Shown: positions 9,078 through 19,519 of the stretch, in pieces
Layout: every line of letters starts with the position of its first letter
How positions within the stretch are numbered: position 1 is the first letter of the stretch
DNA from: Limisphaerales bacterium
GTDB lineage: Bacteria > Verrucomicrobiota > Verrucomicrobiia > Limisphaerales > UBA1100
Reading direction: 5' to 3'
Assembly (NCBI GenBank): GCA_014382585.1
Contig: JACNJL010000041.1
Location: 62,001-126,000, forward strand
DNA length: 64,000 nt
Notes under the pieces: generated by a model
What the model was told of the DNA's origin: nothing
What the model saw: the letters and a program-made list of their open reading frames with translations, nothing else
The model's database searches: none
Translations under genes and position numbers: made by a program

Positions 9078-10399
9078 TGAGCGCAATCGCCCAAAGTGTT
9101 GCAGGGTGCTCATTGCCGACAAGTGAACCCGTGTTGGTCGCCGTTTCAGGCGGGGCGGATTCGATGGTACTGCTCCATGCATTGCGAAACCATCGAATTG
9201 TGGTGGCGCACTTTAATCATCAGTTACGCGACGGCGCCTCGGATGCTGACCAGCAACTAGTAGAACAAACCGCTGATGATTTTAACGTTCCAATTGTGAT
9301 CGGCAATTGGGAACCGAATAAAGAAAGCATTCGGCGCCACGGCCTTGAAAAAGCCGCTCGCGATGCGCGACTCAATTTTCTTTCCAAAACGGCGCGACAA
9401 TATCAATGCCGCTGGGTGGCCATGGGGCATCACGCGGATGATCAGGTGGAAACATTTTTCTGGAGACTGCTGCGCGGGGCCGGAGGGCGCGGCTTGGGAG
9501 GGATGAAGGCAGTCGCGCCGTTCCCAAAACAACCGAGCCTGCAGATTGTTCGACCGCTACTCAAGCATCGGAAAACTGAAATTCTGGCGCACGCCAACAC
9601 GGAAGGTGTTTTGTTTTGCGAAGACGACAGCAATATGGATTCCGCACATTTACGCAATCGCATTCGCAATAAACTACTGCCATTGTTGCGTGATGAATTT
9701 CATTTGCAAACGGATTCGGCCGTCCTCCAATCCCAGAATTTGGTGAGTGAGGACGCAGATTGCATCAAAATTATAGCGGCGGAATGGTTAGCCGCGAAGG
9801 CACCTCAACCCTTTGATGCACTTCATCCTGCGCTGCAACGCCAAGTGATTTGGCATCAGCTCATTGCGTTTGGTGTGGAGCCGGGGCATCAGTTGATTGA
9901 ACACCTGCGCCTCAGCCCCGGCCAATCACAATCCATCAATTCTGCAGAACGGTTAACGCGGGACATCGCAGGCCGTTTGCATTCAAAAAAATCTGAAACA
10001 GACAAACACTTTCTCGAATCATCAGAATGGACATTTCATTCAGGCTGGAATGAATCTGAATTTGGTGGGGCGACACTCCGCTGTCGCTCGGGCACTGATA
10101 AATTGGCTGTCCCTGGATTCGGCGTTGAGTGCTTCGATGCAGACCGAGTAGGGCCGAGTGTGGTGTTGAGACATTGGCAGGCAGGCGATCGCTTTCATCC
10201 GATCGGCTTGGAGCGATCGACCAAGCTCCAAGATTTATTTACGAACGCCAAAGTCCCCTCACCGGAAAAACACCGCCGCATCATTGCTTGCTCGGCAAAA
10301 GGCGAAATCTTCTGGGTCCAAGGCCTGCGCATCGGGGATTGGGCCAAAATTCGGCCGAATACACGGCGTTTTTTGGAATGGCGGTGGATGCCTGTCTAA
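9074..10399 (+). CDS. tilS: tRNA(Ile)-lysidine synthase
   Basis: TilS uses ATP and lysine to change C34 of tRNA-Ile(CAU) to lysidine, so that it reads AUA. The 441-residue protein has the PP-loop SGGADS at residues 24-29, HFNHQLR and GHHADDQVETFFWRLLRG, all diagnostic. The C-terminal ~120 residues match the TilS substrate-binding region (GDRFHPIGL, KLQDLFTNAKVP). Its start codon overlaps the DUF1501 stop by 4 bp, and ftsH follows after 45 bp, a common tilS-ftsH order. Confidence 0.96.
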   Translation: MMSAIAQSVAGCSLPTSEPVLVAVSGGADSMVLLHALRNHRIVVAHFNHQLRDGASDADQQLVEQTADDFNVPIVIGNWEPNKESIRRHGLEKAARDARLNFLSKTARQYQCRWVAMGHHADDQVETFFWRLLRGAGGRGLGGMKAVAPFPKQPSLQIVRPLLKHRKTEILAHANTEGVLFCEDDSNMDSAHLRNRIRNKLLPLLRDEFHLQTDSAVLQSQNLVSEDADCIKIIAAEWLAAKAPQPFDALHPALQRQVIWHQLIAFGVEPGHQLIEHLRLSPGQSQSINSAERLTRDIAGRLHSKKSETDKHFLESSEWTFHSGWNESEFGGATLRCRSGTDKLAVPGFGVECFDADRVGPSVVLRHWQAGDRFHPIGLERSTKLQDLFTNAKVPSPEKHRRIIACSAKGEIFWVQGLRIGDWAKIRPNTRRFLEWRWMPV

Positions 10400-10403
10400 G
10401 GGT

Positions 10404-10432
10404 TTGCCCAAACCTAATTTCTGTGATAGGAT
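10404..10432 (+). promoter_or_regulatory. Candidate ftsH promoter
   Basis: TTGCCC, a 17-nt spacer and TAGGAT, each matching 4 of 6 consensus bases. The expected start of transcription is about 6 nt before the ftsH ATG, leaving almost no leader and no Shine-Dalgarno site. Confidence 0.4.
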
Positions 10433-10444
10433 GCCCTTTCGCGA

Positions 10445-12469
10445 ATGAAAGAAAAAGACCCCGATACGACCGAACGCTCGATGAAGCCGTGGATTATTTA
10501 CCTCGTCATCTTCGGCGCAATTTTTGTGCTGCTTACGCTTAACACGGATCCCAAAAAAGGCGCAGAGCAACAAATGGATTATCGTGAGTTTAAGGAGCTG
10601 CTTGATAAGGGGCATATTGTTGAGGCGAAAATCAAATACTCGCAGACTACTGATTTACGCGAGTTCAGCGGGATCATTGCCAAAACAGATTCAAACGGGG
10701 ACCCCATCCCCGAACCCGGACGTGATGGCCACAAACATGGCGAGCATTTTAGTTTTGAGTCGTATATTCCAAAAGACCACGAGGTTCAATTACTCACCGC
10801 ACCCAACATCACTCAAGAACGCGAGAGCACGCTGCTAATGAGTTTTTTGGTTACAATCCTACCGTTTTTGATCATCGTTTTCATCATCTACTTTTTCTTC
10901 ATTCGCCAAATCAAAATGGCGGGCAAAGGCGCAATGAACTTTGGCAAAAGCAAAGCGCGGATGATGGATAAGGACAAAAATAAAATTACATTCAAAGATG
11001 TCGCCGGCGTGGAGGAAGCCAAAGATGAAGTCAGCGAATTGGTTGAATTTTTAAAGGACCCGAAAAAATTCCAAAAACTCGGCGGACGCATTCCCAAAGG
11101 CATCCTGATGATTGGCGCACCGGGCACCGGAAAAACGCTGCTGGCTAGGGCCATCGCTGGTGAGGCAGATTCAGGGTTTTTCAACATCAGCGGCTCAGAC
11201 TTCGTGGAAATGTTTGTGGGTGTGGGAGCGAGTCGCGTGCGTGACATGTTTGAACAGGCACGCAAAAGCACGCCTTGCCTGGTTTTTATTGACGAAATAG
11301 ACGCTGTCGGTCGCCACCGTGGTCACGGTCTCGGTGGAGGTAACGATGAGCGCGAGCAAACGCTAAATGCATTGTTGGTTGAGATGGATGGTTTTGATTC
11401 GCAGGAGGGGATCATTATTATTGCCGCCACAAACCGACCGGATGTATTGGATCCTGCACTGTTGCGGCCCGGGCGTTTCGATCGACAAATCACCGTGAGC
11501 CTTCCTGATGTGCGCGGCCGCGAATCAATTCTTAAAGTGCACGCCAAAAAAGTGAAGCTCGCAAAGAAAGTGGATCTCTCCATCATCGCGCGTGGCACAC
11601 CTGGTTATTCCGGAGCTGAGTTGGCTAATTTGCTCAACGAGGCGGCACTGCTCGCCGCGCGCCGAAATAAAAAACGCATCGGTATGGTTGAGCTTGAGGA
11701 GTCGCGTGACAAAGTCCGTTGGGGCCGTGAGCGACGGAGCATGGCGATGACCGAAGAAGATAAAAAACGCACCGCCTGGCACGAGGCCGGTCACGCAATC
11801 ATCAATGTGATTCTGGAGCACTGTCATCCGCTGCACAAAGTCACCATTATTCCCCGCGGACAATCGCTCGGTTCCACAATGAGTTTACCCAAAGATGATG
11901 TGCTCAATTATCATCGCCTGGAAATGCTCGACACCATTTGCATGACAATGGGAGGGCGCATTGCTGAGGAGATGTATTCAGGCGACGTCTCCTCCGGTGC
12001 AGCGGGTGACATTCAGCAAGCCACGAAAATGGCCCGCGCGATGGTTTGCCAATTCGGCATGAGCGACAAACTGGGGATGGTGATGTACGGGGGCGATAAC
12101 GAATACGTCTTCCTCGGGCGCGACATGGCTAAAGGCAAAGACTACAGCGAAGATACCGCACAATTAATTGATACCGAGATGATGCGCATCACGCGAGAAT
12201 CCTACGAACGCGCCGAAACAATTATTAAAGACAACCGCGACAAACTAGAAATTATTGCCGAATGTCTGTTGGAGTATGAGACGCTTGACGGGAAGCAAGT
12301 GGAAGAAATTGTGCGCACGGGAAAATTTAACCCGCCTAATGATCAGAAAAAAGGTGGAGACGGGCCCGAAGGACAGGAAGCTGCCACGCCTCTATCCGAC
12401 CCGCCTAAAAACAAAACCTCCGAGGATGACGGCGACCTCGGCAGCGCGCCTGCACCCGCGCCCGCCTAG
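10445..12469 (+). CDS. ftsH: ATP-dependent zinc metalloprotease FtsH
   Basis: A 674-residue membrane-anchored AAA+ protease that degrades misfolded and regulatory membrane proteins as a hexamer. Two transmembrane segments (residues ~17-33 and ~129-150) flank a periplasmic domain. Walker A GAPGTGKT starts at residue 224, followed by Walker [12 protein letters not shown] and the second region of homology [18 protein letters not shown]. The zinc site HEAGH is at 446-450. The C-terminus is a low-complexity tail rich in Pro, Ala and acidic residues. ATG at 10445 has no obvious ribosome-binding site. Confidence 0.98.
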   Translation: MKEKDPDTTERSMKPWIIYLVIFGAIFVLLTLNTDPKKGAEQQMDYREFKELLDKGHIVEAKIKYSQTTDLREFSGIIAKTDSNGDPIPEPGRDGHKHGEHFSFESYIPKDHEVQLLTAPNITQERESTLLMSFLVTILPFLIIVFIIYFFFIRQIKMAGKGAMNFGKSKARMMDKDKNKITFKDVAGVEEAKDEVSELVEFLKDPKKFQKLGGRIPKGILMIGAPGTGKTLLARAIAGEADSGFFNISGSDFVEMFVGVGASRVRDMFEQARKSTPCLVFIDEIDAVGRHRGHGLGGGNDEREQTLNALLVEMDGFDSQEGIIIIAATNRPDVLDPALLRPGRFDRQITVSLPDVRGRESILKVHAKKVKLAKKVDLSIIARGTPGYSGAELANLLNEAALLAARRNKKRIGMVELEESRDKVRWGRERRSMAMTEEDKKRTAWHEAGHAIINVILEHCHPLHKVTIIPRGQSLGSTMSLPKDDVLNYHRLEMLDTICMTMGGRIAEEMYSGDVSSGAAGDIQQATKMARAMVCQFGMSDKLGMVMYGGDNEYVFLGRDMAKGKDYSEDTAQLIDTEMMRITRESYERAETIIKDNRDKLEIIAECLLEYETLDGKQVEEIVRTGKFNPPNDQKKGGDGPEGQEAATPLSDPPKNKTSEDDGDLGSAPAPAPA

Positions 12470-12474
12470 AACCT

Positions 12475-13143
12475 ATGAAAATTGCCCCCTCGCTTCTAGC
12501 GGCGGATTTCGGAAAATTCCAACAAGAGGCAGCACGAGCCGAGCGAGCCGGCGGCGACTGGCTACACCTCGATGTGATGGACGGGCATTTTGTGCCGAAT
12601 ATTTCCTTTGGGCCCGATGTGGTGAAGGCATTGCGGCCAAAAAGCAAAATGTTTTTTGACATCCACTTGATGTGTTCACGTCCGGAAATTCTCATCGAAC
12701 CCTTCGCTAAGGCGGGCGGCGAACAGATTATTATTCACGCCGAACTCGACGATAAGGTGAACAACCTCATTTGGCAGATTCGCAATTTCAATCTCAAAGT
12801 CGGCCTAGCCGTGAATCCGCCCACTCCCATCGCCGCCACTGAACCCTATCTTGACAAAATCAATTTACTGCTCGTGATGACTGTGAATCCCGGCTTTGGA
12901 GGCCAATCCTTTATGAGCGAATGTCTCCCTAAAGTGGAACAAGCCTGGGAATGGCGCCGCACGCGCGGGCTGGGCTATCGCATTGAAGTCGACGGCGGTG
13001 TGAACCAAGCCACCGCCGCAGAATGCGCACGCGCGGGAGCAGATACCTTTGTGAGCGGCACTGCGCTCTTCAGTAAGCGCAATATGAAACAAGCCGTAAA
13101 GCGAATGCGTGAGGCCGCGGAGAACAACCGCAAATTCAACTGA
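12475..13143 (+). CDS. rpe: Ribulose-phosphate 3-epimerase
   Basis: A 222-residue TIM barrel that interconverts ribulose-5-phosphate and xylulose-5-phosphate in the pentose phosphate pathway. Family motifs are present in order: IAPSLLAADF, WLHLDVMDGHFVPN, DIHLMCSRPE, MTVNPGFGGQSF, and a C-terminal EVDGGVN with VSGTALF for phosphate binding. The length is normal. It follows ftsH after 5 bp, and its last base overlaps the first base of the phosphohexomutase start (TGATG). Confidence 0.97.
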   Translation: MKIAPSLLAADFGKFQQEAARAERAGGDWLHLDVMDGHFVPNISFGPDVVKALRPKSKMFFDIHLMCSRPEILIEPFAKAGGEQIIIHAELDDKVNNLIWQIRNFNLKVGLAVNPPTPIAATEPYLDKINLLLVMTVNPGFGGQSFMSECLPKVEQAWEWRRTRGLGYRIEVDGGVNQATAAECARAGADTFVSGTALFSKRNMKQAVKRMREAAENNRKFN

Positions 13144-14579
13144 TGTCGGCACCGTATTCGAACATTAGATTTGGCACCGACGGGTGGCGCGCGGTGATGG
13201 CCGAGGAATTCACTTTCGCCAACGTGCGCGCCGTGGCGCAGGCCACTGCGGAATACTTTCGGCGCCGCAAAACCCGCACCACCCGCAAGCGAATAGTTGT
13301 GGGTTATGACCGGCGCTTTTTGTCGGATGAATTCGCGATGAGCGTGGCCGAGGTGTTGGCCGGGAATGGTTATGAAGTGATGCTCACAAATACACCCACT
13401 CCAACACCGGCGGTTTCGTGGATGGTAAAAGCAGGGCAGGGGAGGGCCGGAGTGATGCTCACCGCCAGCCACAACCCGGCCCGCTTCAACGGTTACAAAC
13501 TCAAGCTCGAGCATGGCGGCCCGGCGGACCCGGAAACGTGTCGTGGCGTGGAGGCGCTCATCGGAAAACATCCCGTGCGTTCGATGCCGTTTAAAATGGC
13601 GCACTCGAGGAAACTCATTCGCGTGGAAGATATTCGCCCGCGCTATTATCGGGCCTTGCGAAAGTTGGTGAATTTTAAACTCATTGCCAAGAGCGGCTTG
13701 CGATTCGGGCACGAAGCTCTGTTCGGCGTTGGAGCCGGATGCTTTGAGGAGCTGCTCGAAGGCACTAATTGCGAAGTCACCACCTTCAACAGTGCGCACG
13801 ATCCTAATTTCGGCGGCATCTGCCCCGAACCCATTGAACGCAATTACACAGCCACCGCGGAAGCGCTTCGACGTAAGCCGGTCGATTTTTGCCTCGTCAC
13901 TGATGGTGACGCAGACCGCATCGGAGGCATGGACGGCCGCGGCAATGCGCTCACCACGCACCAAATTATTTGCCTGTTGCTTGAGCATTTTATTGTGCGC
14001 CGACAGGGGCAGGGGAGGGTGGTGAAAGCGCTCACGACCACCTCGATGGTTGATGTGATCTGCCGTCGATACGATCTGGAGCTCACCGAAACGGGTGTGG
14101 GCTTCAAATACATTTGCGAAGAAATGCTGCGCGACGATGTGTTGCTTGGCTTCGAGGAAAGCGGTGGTGTGGGATTCCCGAATCACATTCCTGAACGAGA
14201 CGGTTTGCTGGCAGGCCTTATGATGCTCGAATTGCTCGCGACGGAAAAGCAGCCACTTAGAAAACTGCTCTCTCGATTGGACAGTGATTTTTCACCTCAC
14301 CGTTATGGTCGGCTCGACACCCATTTCCCCCTCGATAAACGCAACGATCTCATGGGCCAATGCGCGGTGCATCCACCCAAGCAATTACTCGGTTCGCCAG
14401 TGGAGCGAATGCAAACTTTTGATGGCGTAAAATACACCGCCCGCAATGGCTGCTGGTTGATGTTGCGGGGTTCGGGCACCGAACCGGTACTCCGCATTTA
14501 CGCCGAAGCCCCCACCGAGGCCGGGGTCGATCAGCTGCTTATGCTGGGGCAAAAACTTGCACGGGCCGCTTTGCGATAG
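13143..14579 (+). CDS. Phosphoglucomutase/phosphomannomutase family protein
   Basis: A 478-residue alpha-D-phosphohexomutase. The N-terminal FGTDGWRAV, the phosphoserine loop TASHNP (Ser109), the metal loop DGDADR and the C-terminal phosphate loop RGSGTEP are all intact, so it should be active. Its exact substrate (glucose, mannose or glucosamine phosphate) cannot be fixed from the motifs: FEESGG fits phosphoglucomutase/phosphomannomutase-type sugar loops. It is coupled to rpe, which suggests a role in supplying hexose phosphates. Confidence 0.9.
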   Translation: MSAPYSNIRFGTDGWRAVMAEEFTFANVRAVAQATAEYFRRRKTRTTRKRIVVGYDRRFLSDEFAMSVAEVLAGNGYEVMLTNTPTPTPAVSWMVKAGQGRAGVMLTASHNPARFNGYKLKLEHGGPADPETCRGVEALIGKHPVRSMPFKMAHSRKLIRVEDIRPRYYRALRKLVNFKLIAKSGLRFGHEALFGVGAGCFEELLEGTNCEVTTFNSAHDPNFGGICPEPIERNYTATAEALRRKPVDFCLVTDGDADRIGGMDGRGNALTTHQIICLLLEHFIVRRQGQGRVVKALTTTSMVDVICRRYDLELTETGVGFKYICEEMLRDDVLLGFEESGGVGFPNHIPERDGLLAGLMMLELLATEKQPLRKLLSRLDSDFSPHRYGRLDTHFPLDKRNDLMGQCAVHPPKQLLGSPVERMQTFDGVKYTARNGCWLMLRGSGTEPVLRIYAEAPTEAGVDQLLMLGQKLARAALR

Positions 14580-14624
14580 CTTTTATCTTTTAACCCCGCC
14601 GTTTGTGGGTATCTTCTCGCGGAC

Positions 14625-14645
14625 GCGTTTAAGCAAACGCTTTTT
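14625..14645 (+). terminator. Weak hairpin with T-run before lepA
   Basis: GCGTTT, loop AAGC, AAACGC, then TTTTT. It could end the rpe-mutase transcript. It is only a 6-bp, AT-rich stem and ends 11 bases before the lepA start codon, so it may instead sit in the lepA leader. Confidence 0.4.
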
Positions 14646-14656
14646 ATAAATCAGGG

Positions 14657-16447
14657 ATGGACCCCAAATACATACGAAATTTCAGCATTATTGCCCATAT
14701 CGACCACGGGAAAACCACGTTGTCGGATCGGTTGCTTTCGTGCACAAATACAGTGAGCGATCGCGAAATGGAAGAGCAGTTACTCGACTCCATGGACCTC
14801 GAACGCGAGCGAGGCATTACGATCAAGGCGCACCCGGTGACAATGATGTATTCAGCCAAGGATGGCCACGACTATGAATTAAACCTCATCGACACACCGG
14901 GGCACGTGGATTTTTCCTATGAAGTTTCCCGCAGCCTCAGCGCGTGCGAGGGCGCGCTGCTCATCGTCGATGCCGCACAAGGCGTTGAGGCGCAAACGGT
15001 CGCCAACGTTCATCTCGCCAACCGGCAAGGGCTTGAGGTCATTCCGGTGATCAATAAAATCGACTTACCGCACGCCGACGTCCCCAACGCCATCAAGCAA
15101 ATCGAAGATGTGCTAACCATCCCCGGCGACCACGCCATCCCTTGCAGTGCCAAGGAAGGCATCGGCATCGAAGATATTTTGGAGGCCATCGTGGAGCTCG
15201 TGCCACCGCCGAAGCCGACTGCGAACGGAAAACTGCAGGCACTCGGATACGATTCGGTATACGACCCTTACAAAGGCGTAATCATTCACGTACGGGTTTT
15301 CGATGGCGAGCTGCGGCCCGGCGTTCGCGTGCACATGCACCATTCGCAAAAAAACATCGAAATCAAAGAGGTCGGCAGCTTCAATCCCAAGCCATATACG
15401 CGCGACTGTCTTGGCCCGGGTGAGACGGGATATATTACCGCCAACATCCGCAGCCCGCGTGATGTGAAAATGGGCGACACCATCACAGACACCACCGATT
15501 CCGCGCCTGTGCTGCCCGGCTTCAAAGAAGTACAACCGATGGTGTTCAGCGGCATTTACCCGATCAACTCTGTGGATTTCGAAAGCCTCAAGGGCAGCCT
15601 CGCCAAACTCCAGCTCAACGATCCCGCATTTGTCTATCAACCGGAAAGCTCCGTCGCGCTTGGTTTTGGCTTTCGCTGCGGATTTCTCGGCCTGCTGCAT
15701 TTGGAGATTATTCAGGAACGACTGCGGCGGGAGTTCGACATGGACATCATTGCAACCTATCCCAGCGTGATTTACCAAGTGGTGCTCACCGACGGCAGCA
15801 AAGAAGACGTGGACAACCCCGCGCACATGCCCGACCCCTCTGTTATTAATTGGATCGAAGAACCAATCGTTCGCTTCTACATCATTTGCCCAAACGAAAA
15901 TATCGGCGACATGATGAATCTCATCAGTGATAAACGCGGACAACTGGAACACACTGAAACCCTAGACGTCACCCGTGTGATGCTCGAAGGCACGCTGCCG
16001 CTAAACGAAATCCTCATTGACTTTCACGACCGCATCAAGAGCATCACCCGTGGCTACGGCAGCATGGATTATGAAACAGCCGGATACCAGCAAGCCGATA
16101 TGGTGAAGCTGGATATGATGGTGAACGGGGAAGGAGTAGACGCCTTTTCCAGTATCGTGCATCGCGAAAAAGCCACGGTCCGCGGTCGCTCACTGGCCGC
16201 CAAATTAAAAGAAGTGATCCCGCGACAACAATACAAGGTTGCCATTCAGGGCGCAATTGGCGGAAACGTCATCGCGCGCGAAACCATCGGTGCGATGCGC
16301 AAAGACGTCACCGCCAAATGTTACGGCGGCGATATCAGCCGCAAACGCAAATTATTGGATAAGCAAAAAAAGGGCAAAAAACGCATGAAAGCCATCGGAT
16401 CAGTCAATATCCCGCAGGACGCTTTCATCAAAGTACTCAAAGCATAA
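14657..16447 (+). CDS. lepA: Elongation factor 4 (LepA back-translocase)
   Basis: A 596-residue translational GTPase that acts on stalled or mistranslocated ribosomes. The P-loop [13 protein letters not shown], switch region [10 protein letters not shown]3 DTPGHVDF and G4 NKIDLP are intact. The LepA-specific C-terminal domain is present ([38 protein letters not shown]). The length matches the family. It is followed after 9 bp by lepB, the classic lepA-lepB order. Confidence 0.98.
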   Translation: MDPKYIRNFSIIAHIDHGKTTLSDRLLSCTNTVSDREMEEQLLDSMDLERERGITIKAHPVTMMYSAKDGHDYELNLIDTPGHVDFSYEVSRSLSACEGALLIVDAAQGVEAQTVANVHLANRQGLEVIPVINKIDLPHADVPNAIKQIEDVLTIPGDHAIPCSAKEGIGIEDILEAIVELVPPPKPTANGKLQALGYDSVYDPYKGVIIHVRVFDGELRPGVRVHMHHSQKNIEIKEVGSFNPKPYTRDCLGPGETGYITANIRSPRDVKMGDTITDTTDSAPVLPGFKEVQPMVFSGIYPINSVDFESLKGSLAKLQLNDPAFVYQPESSVALGFGFRCGFLGLLHLEIIQERLRREFDMDIIATYPSVIYQVVLTDGSKEDVDNPAHMPDPSVINWIEEPIVRFYIICPNENIGDMMNLISDKRGQLEHTETLDVTRVMLEGTLPLNEILIDFHDRIKSITRGYGSMDYETAGYQQADMVKLDMMVNGEGVDAFSSIVHREKATVRGRSLAAKLKEVIPRQQYKVAIQGAIGGNVIARETIGAMRKDVTAKCYGGDISRKRKLLDKQKKGKKRMKAIGSVNIPQDAFIKVLKA

Positions 16448-16456
16448 GGCAAAAGT

Positions 16457-18016
16457 ATGACGAAAAACTGGCGCTGGTTCATTTCTAAAACACTCCGCGA
16501 CGCCGTGGAGTTGCACAAGCAAGTGGTTAAACTGCTCGCCGCCCAAAACGATCTCCTGAAGCCATCGCGCGTGGACGAACTGCAAGTCGCGATTGACGCA
16601 CTCAAAAGCAAACTCACCGGCCCTATAGACAAAGCCGCACTTCAGGATGAAATGGACGCGATGATGGTCGTCGCCGACCGCGTGCTCATACCATTCCCTG
16701 ACTCCACGGCGCGCGATTGGTCTGAAATGTGCCTCGTCGTCATGGTGCTCGTGCTGGCGTTCCGTACCTTTTTTTTCCAACCCTTCAAAATCCCCACCGG
16801 TTCGATGCAACCCACACTCTACGGCATCACTATTGAAAACCTAAAAGATCGCACCAGCACCGGGAAAGTGGAGCAGGGGGTGCTCACCGCCAACGTGCCC
16901 ACTTTTGAACCCCAAGATCTCGGCCGGACCGTCACATTTGCCAACGATAAACAGGCCGTGATTACTCAGTTCACGGACAACCAACGCGTGAGCCTTTCAC
17001 CGACCGACGCGATTGATGAGCAGGAATTTACGATTTCTTTTAAGTTGCCGAGTGCACCTGACAAAGTCGCTGATAAGCTCAGAGGATTTACCTACCACTC
17101 ACTGAAAGCAGAAGGCCACTGGAAACTCACCCAAATCAACCCGCCAAAAACAGTTTTCCCATTCATCCGTAAACAGAACCTTGTGTTTAAAGATTTGGAC
17201 ACCGGCAAAACAGTTAAAAAAACTGTTTGGTTTCCACCATTTGACTCTCATCAACAACCGATAATTGGTGGAGTCTCGGCAAATCACGGTCAACCTCGGA
17301 TTGGCAGTGAGTTTTTAAAAGGCGAATTCGCCTACAAGCTGAGAGTTAAAACTGGCGATCATTTGTTTGTCAACCGAGTCACCTTCAACTTCCGGCGGCC
17401 GCAGCGGGGAGACATTTGCGTGTTCACCACCAAAAATGTACCCGTTCCCCGTGACCCAAATGGGAGGCCGCTTTTCTACATTAAGAGATTAGTTGCACTT
17501 GGTAATGAAACCGTTTCCATCGGTCGCGACCGCCATATCCGTATCAATGGCAGACGCCTTGACGCCAATGATTCCGGGTTTGAATTCCTGTATGATTTCC
17601 CTGTGGACTACGCCTCCATTCATCGTGACCATATCCGCATTAACGGTCGTCGCATTGACACTGGTCATTCATCATTTCAAAATTTCCTTAACACCGAACC
17701 GGAAATCGATTTCCAATCCGCTACGGGCCAAATCATCCCCATACCAAGATATTTTGCTGTTAACTCAGCTAATTCTGGTCACATAAATAACAGTCACCCG
17801 ACAGCCTCCCAAGCCCCGCCAACCGCACCGAAATTTCAACATTCCGGGATTTCCATGAAGATGCTTCCAGATCATTATTTAATGTTTGGGGACAACACCA
17901 CCAACAGCGCCGACTCTCGCGACTGGGGCCAGCTACCAATGAAAGACGTCATCGGCAAATCCTCTTTCGTGTATTGGCCGCCACTTTCACCTAGATTCGG
18001 CTGGAGCCACCGATAG
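16457..18016 (+). CDS. lepB: Signal peptidase I, enlarged
   Basis: Type I signal peptidase (S26) that removes signal peptides at the outer face of the inner membrane. At 519 residues it is longer than typical enzymes. A ~90-residue, partly helical cytoplasmic N-terminus precedes one membrane segment (MCLVVMVLVLAFRTFFFQPF). The catalytic Ser116 lies in IPTGSMQPT and the general-base Lys343 in FYIKRLVALG; the late GDNTTNSADSRDWG is box E. The Ser-Lys distance of 227 residues is far above the ~55 of E. coli LepB, so a large insertion is present. Residues ~359-371 and ~390-402 are near-repeats (HIRINGRR). Confidence 0.93.
   Translation: MTKNWRWFISKTLRDAVELHKQVVKLLAAQNDLLKPSRVDELQVAIDALKSKLTGPIDKAALQDEMDAMMVVADRVLIPFPDSTARDWSEMCLVVMVLVLAFRTFFFQPFKIPTGSMQPTLYGITIENLKDRTSTGKVEQGVLTANVPTFEPQDLGRTVTFANDKQAVITQFTDNQRVSLSPTDAIDEQEFTISFKLPSAPDKVADKLRGFTYHSLKAEGHWKLTQINPPKTVFPFIRKQNLVFKDLDTGKTVKKTVWFPPFDSHQQPIIGGVSANHGQPRIGSEFLKGEFAYKLRVKTGDHLFVNRVTFNFRRPQRGDICVFTTKNVPVPRDPNGRPLFYIKRLVALGNETVSIGRDRHIRINGRRLDANDSGFEFLYDFPVDYASIHRDHIRINGRRIDTGHSSFQNFLNTEPEIDFQSATGQIIPIPRYFAVNSANSGHINNSHPTASQAPPTAPKFQHSGISMKMLPDHYLMFGDNTTNSADSRDWGQLPMKDVIGKSSFVYWPPLSPRFGWSHR
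17531..17662 (+). repeat. Imperfect tandem repeat inside lepB
   Basis: Two ~39-bp units at 17531-17569 and 17624-17662, both encoding HIRINGRR followed by (L/I)D. They differ mainly at synonymous third positions, suggesting an older duplication kept at the protein level. Confidence 0.75.
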
Positions 18017-18103
18017 CCCCGCAACCCCACACAGTCTGGTTATTCGCACAATATATGTTATATGCAGTTCGCTTGGGGCGGGTGGTTTGGTGCGCAGGTT
18101 CGT

Positions 18104-19513
18104 TCAGGGTTGTTGGCTGTAAATTGAGACATATTTCCCGGCTGCAATCGGCCAGGAGAAATCTTGCGTCATCCCGGTACGGCGCACTTTGTTCATCCTC
18201 TTGGGGTGTTGAAATAAATCAAGGGCACGATGAATTGCGGCGGTGAGTTGGGGTACTTGAAATTGCTCATAGCGGATCCCGTTCCCTCCGGGATCTTGGA
18301 TATCAGTGATGCTGTCCTTTAGTCCACCTACAGCATGGACGATTGGAATCGTGCCGTAGCGGAGGCTATAAAGTTGGTTGAGGCCGCATGGCTCAAATCG
18401 GGATGGCATCAGGAAAAAATCCGCGCCAGCCTCAATTTTGTGCGAAAGGGATTGATCGTACCCGATCTCCACTCCAACACAATTAGGAAATGCAGTTTTC
18501 AATTGAAGTAGCATGTCTGCCATAGCCTCATCCCCGGAACCCAACAAGACAAACTGAAATTGATTGTCCGCCAATAATTCCGATAACGCTTCGACCATTT
18601 GCCCGATGCCTTTTTGTTCCGCCAGGCGTGAAACCACCGCCACCAGTGGCATTCCCTTATCGGGAAGCCCGAATATGTTCAGCAACTGTTCTTTGCACGA
18701 TGCTTTGCCTGATAGGTTTTCATAATCATATTCGGCGGCCAAATGCGGATTGCCGCGCGTGCACCACTCGACGTAATCCACGCCATTGAGAATGCCGGTG
18801 AGGCGATCCTGATATTTTAGCAATTCCCCGCTGAGACCTTCGCCAAATTCTTCAGTGACTATCTCCCGCGCATATTGAGGGCTCACAGTGGTGATGGCAT
18901 CGGCATAGTGCAGACCGGCCTTCATGAAGTTAAGGCTCCCAAAATGCTCCGGACCCCGTTCGTGAAAGAGTTTTGCGTCAAGATTGGTAAAGCTGAATCG
19001 ATTCGGGTCACAGGAACCCTGATACGCGAGATTGTGGATGGTAAACACCGTGCGCGGCGTGCTCTTCCCTGCCCCTTCCGTTAAGAGCATCGGCACGATG
19101 GCCGTTTGCCAATCGTGCAAATGAACCACGTCAAAATCCGGAGCCAATCGTGCGATGGCTTTGCTGAAAAAAATGAATCGTTCCGGGTTATCCCCATACC
19201 CTTCCCCGTGTTCCATATACAATCCAGAACGATCAAAGAATTGATCGTTTTCCAACAGCAACACGGTGAGGTTGGGTGACGGTTGATGACGCCACCAACG
19301 GCCAACAAATTTCGCATCACCCAAGGGCAAATCAAACTCCTCGCCGATGGCATCCATATCAGGGAATTGCTCCCGGATGCCTCGATACAAAGGCGTGGCT
19401 ACGGTCACTTCATGGTTTTGCGATAAAGCACCGGAAAGCCCTGCAACCATATCGGCCAAGCCGCCGGTTTTGGAGTACGGGAAAAATTCACTAACCGCCT
19501 GAAGAATGCGCAT
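18104..19513 (-). CDS. glgA: Glycogen synthase (ADP-glucose type)
   Basis: A 469-residue GT5 glycosyltransferase that elongates alpha-1,4-glucan from ADP-glucose. The N-terminal SEFFPYSKTGGLADM contains the KTGGL nucleotide-binding signature. Other family features are DVVHLHDWQTA, TIHNLAYQG and the retaining-GT motif EPCGLNQLYSLRYG. The length is normal. It is convergent with lepB and lies 6 bp downstream of serS on the same strand. No other glg genes are in the window. Confidence 0.96.
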   Translation of the reverse strand: MRILQAVSEFFPYSKTGGLADMVAGLSGALSQNHEVTVATPLYRGIREQFPDMDAIGEEFDLPLGDAKFVGRWWRHQPSPNLTVLLLENDQFFDRSGLYMEHGEGYGDNPERFIFFSKAIARLAPDFDVVHLHDWQTAIVPMLLTEGAGKSTPRTVFTIHNLAYQGSCDPNRFSFTNLDAKLFHERGPEHFGSLNFMKAGLHYADAITTVSPQYAREIVTEEFGEGLSGELLKYQDRLTGILNGVDYVEWCTRGNPHLAAEYDYENLSGKASCKEQLLNIFGLPDKGMPLVAVVSRLAEQKGIGQMVEALSELLADNQFQFVLLGSGDEAMADMLLQLKTAFPNCVGVEIGYDQSLSHKIEAGADFFLMPSRFEPCGLNQLYSLRYGTIPIVHAVGGLKDSITDIQDPGGNGIRYEQFQVPQLTAAIHRALDLFQHPKRMNKVRRTGMTQDFSWPIAAGKYVSIYSQQP

Positions 19514-19519
19514 CGTTAA

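Noticed and set aside
12975-14186. A 403-residue minus-strand frame opposite the phosphohexomutase
   Set aside because: It is antisense to an intact enzyme and has a His/Arg-rich composition typical of shadow frames.
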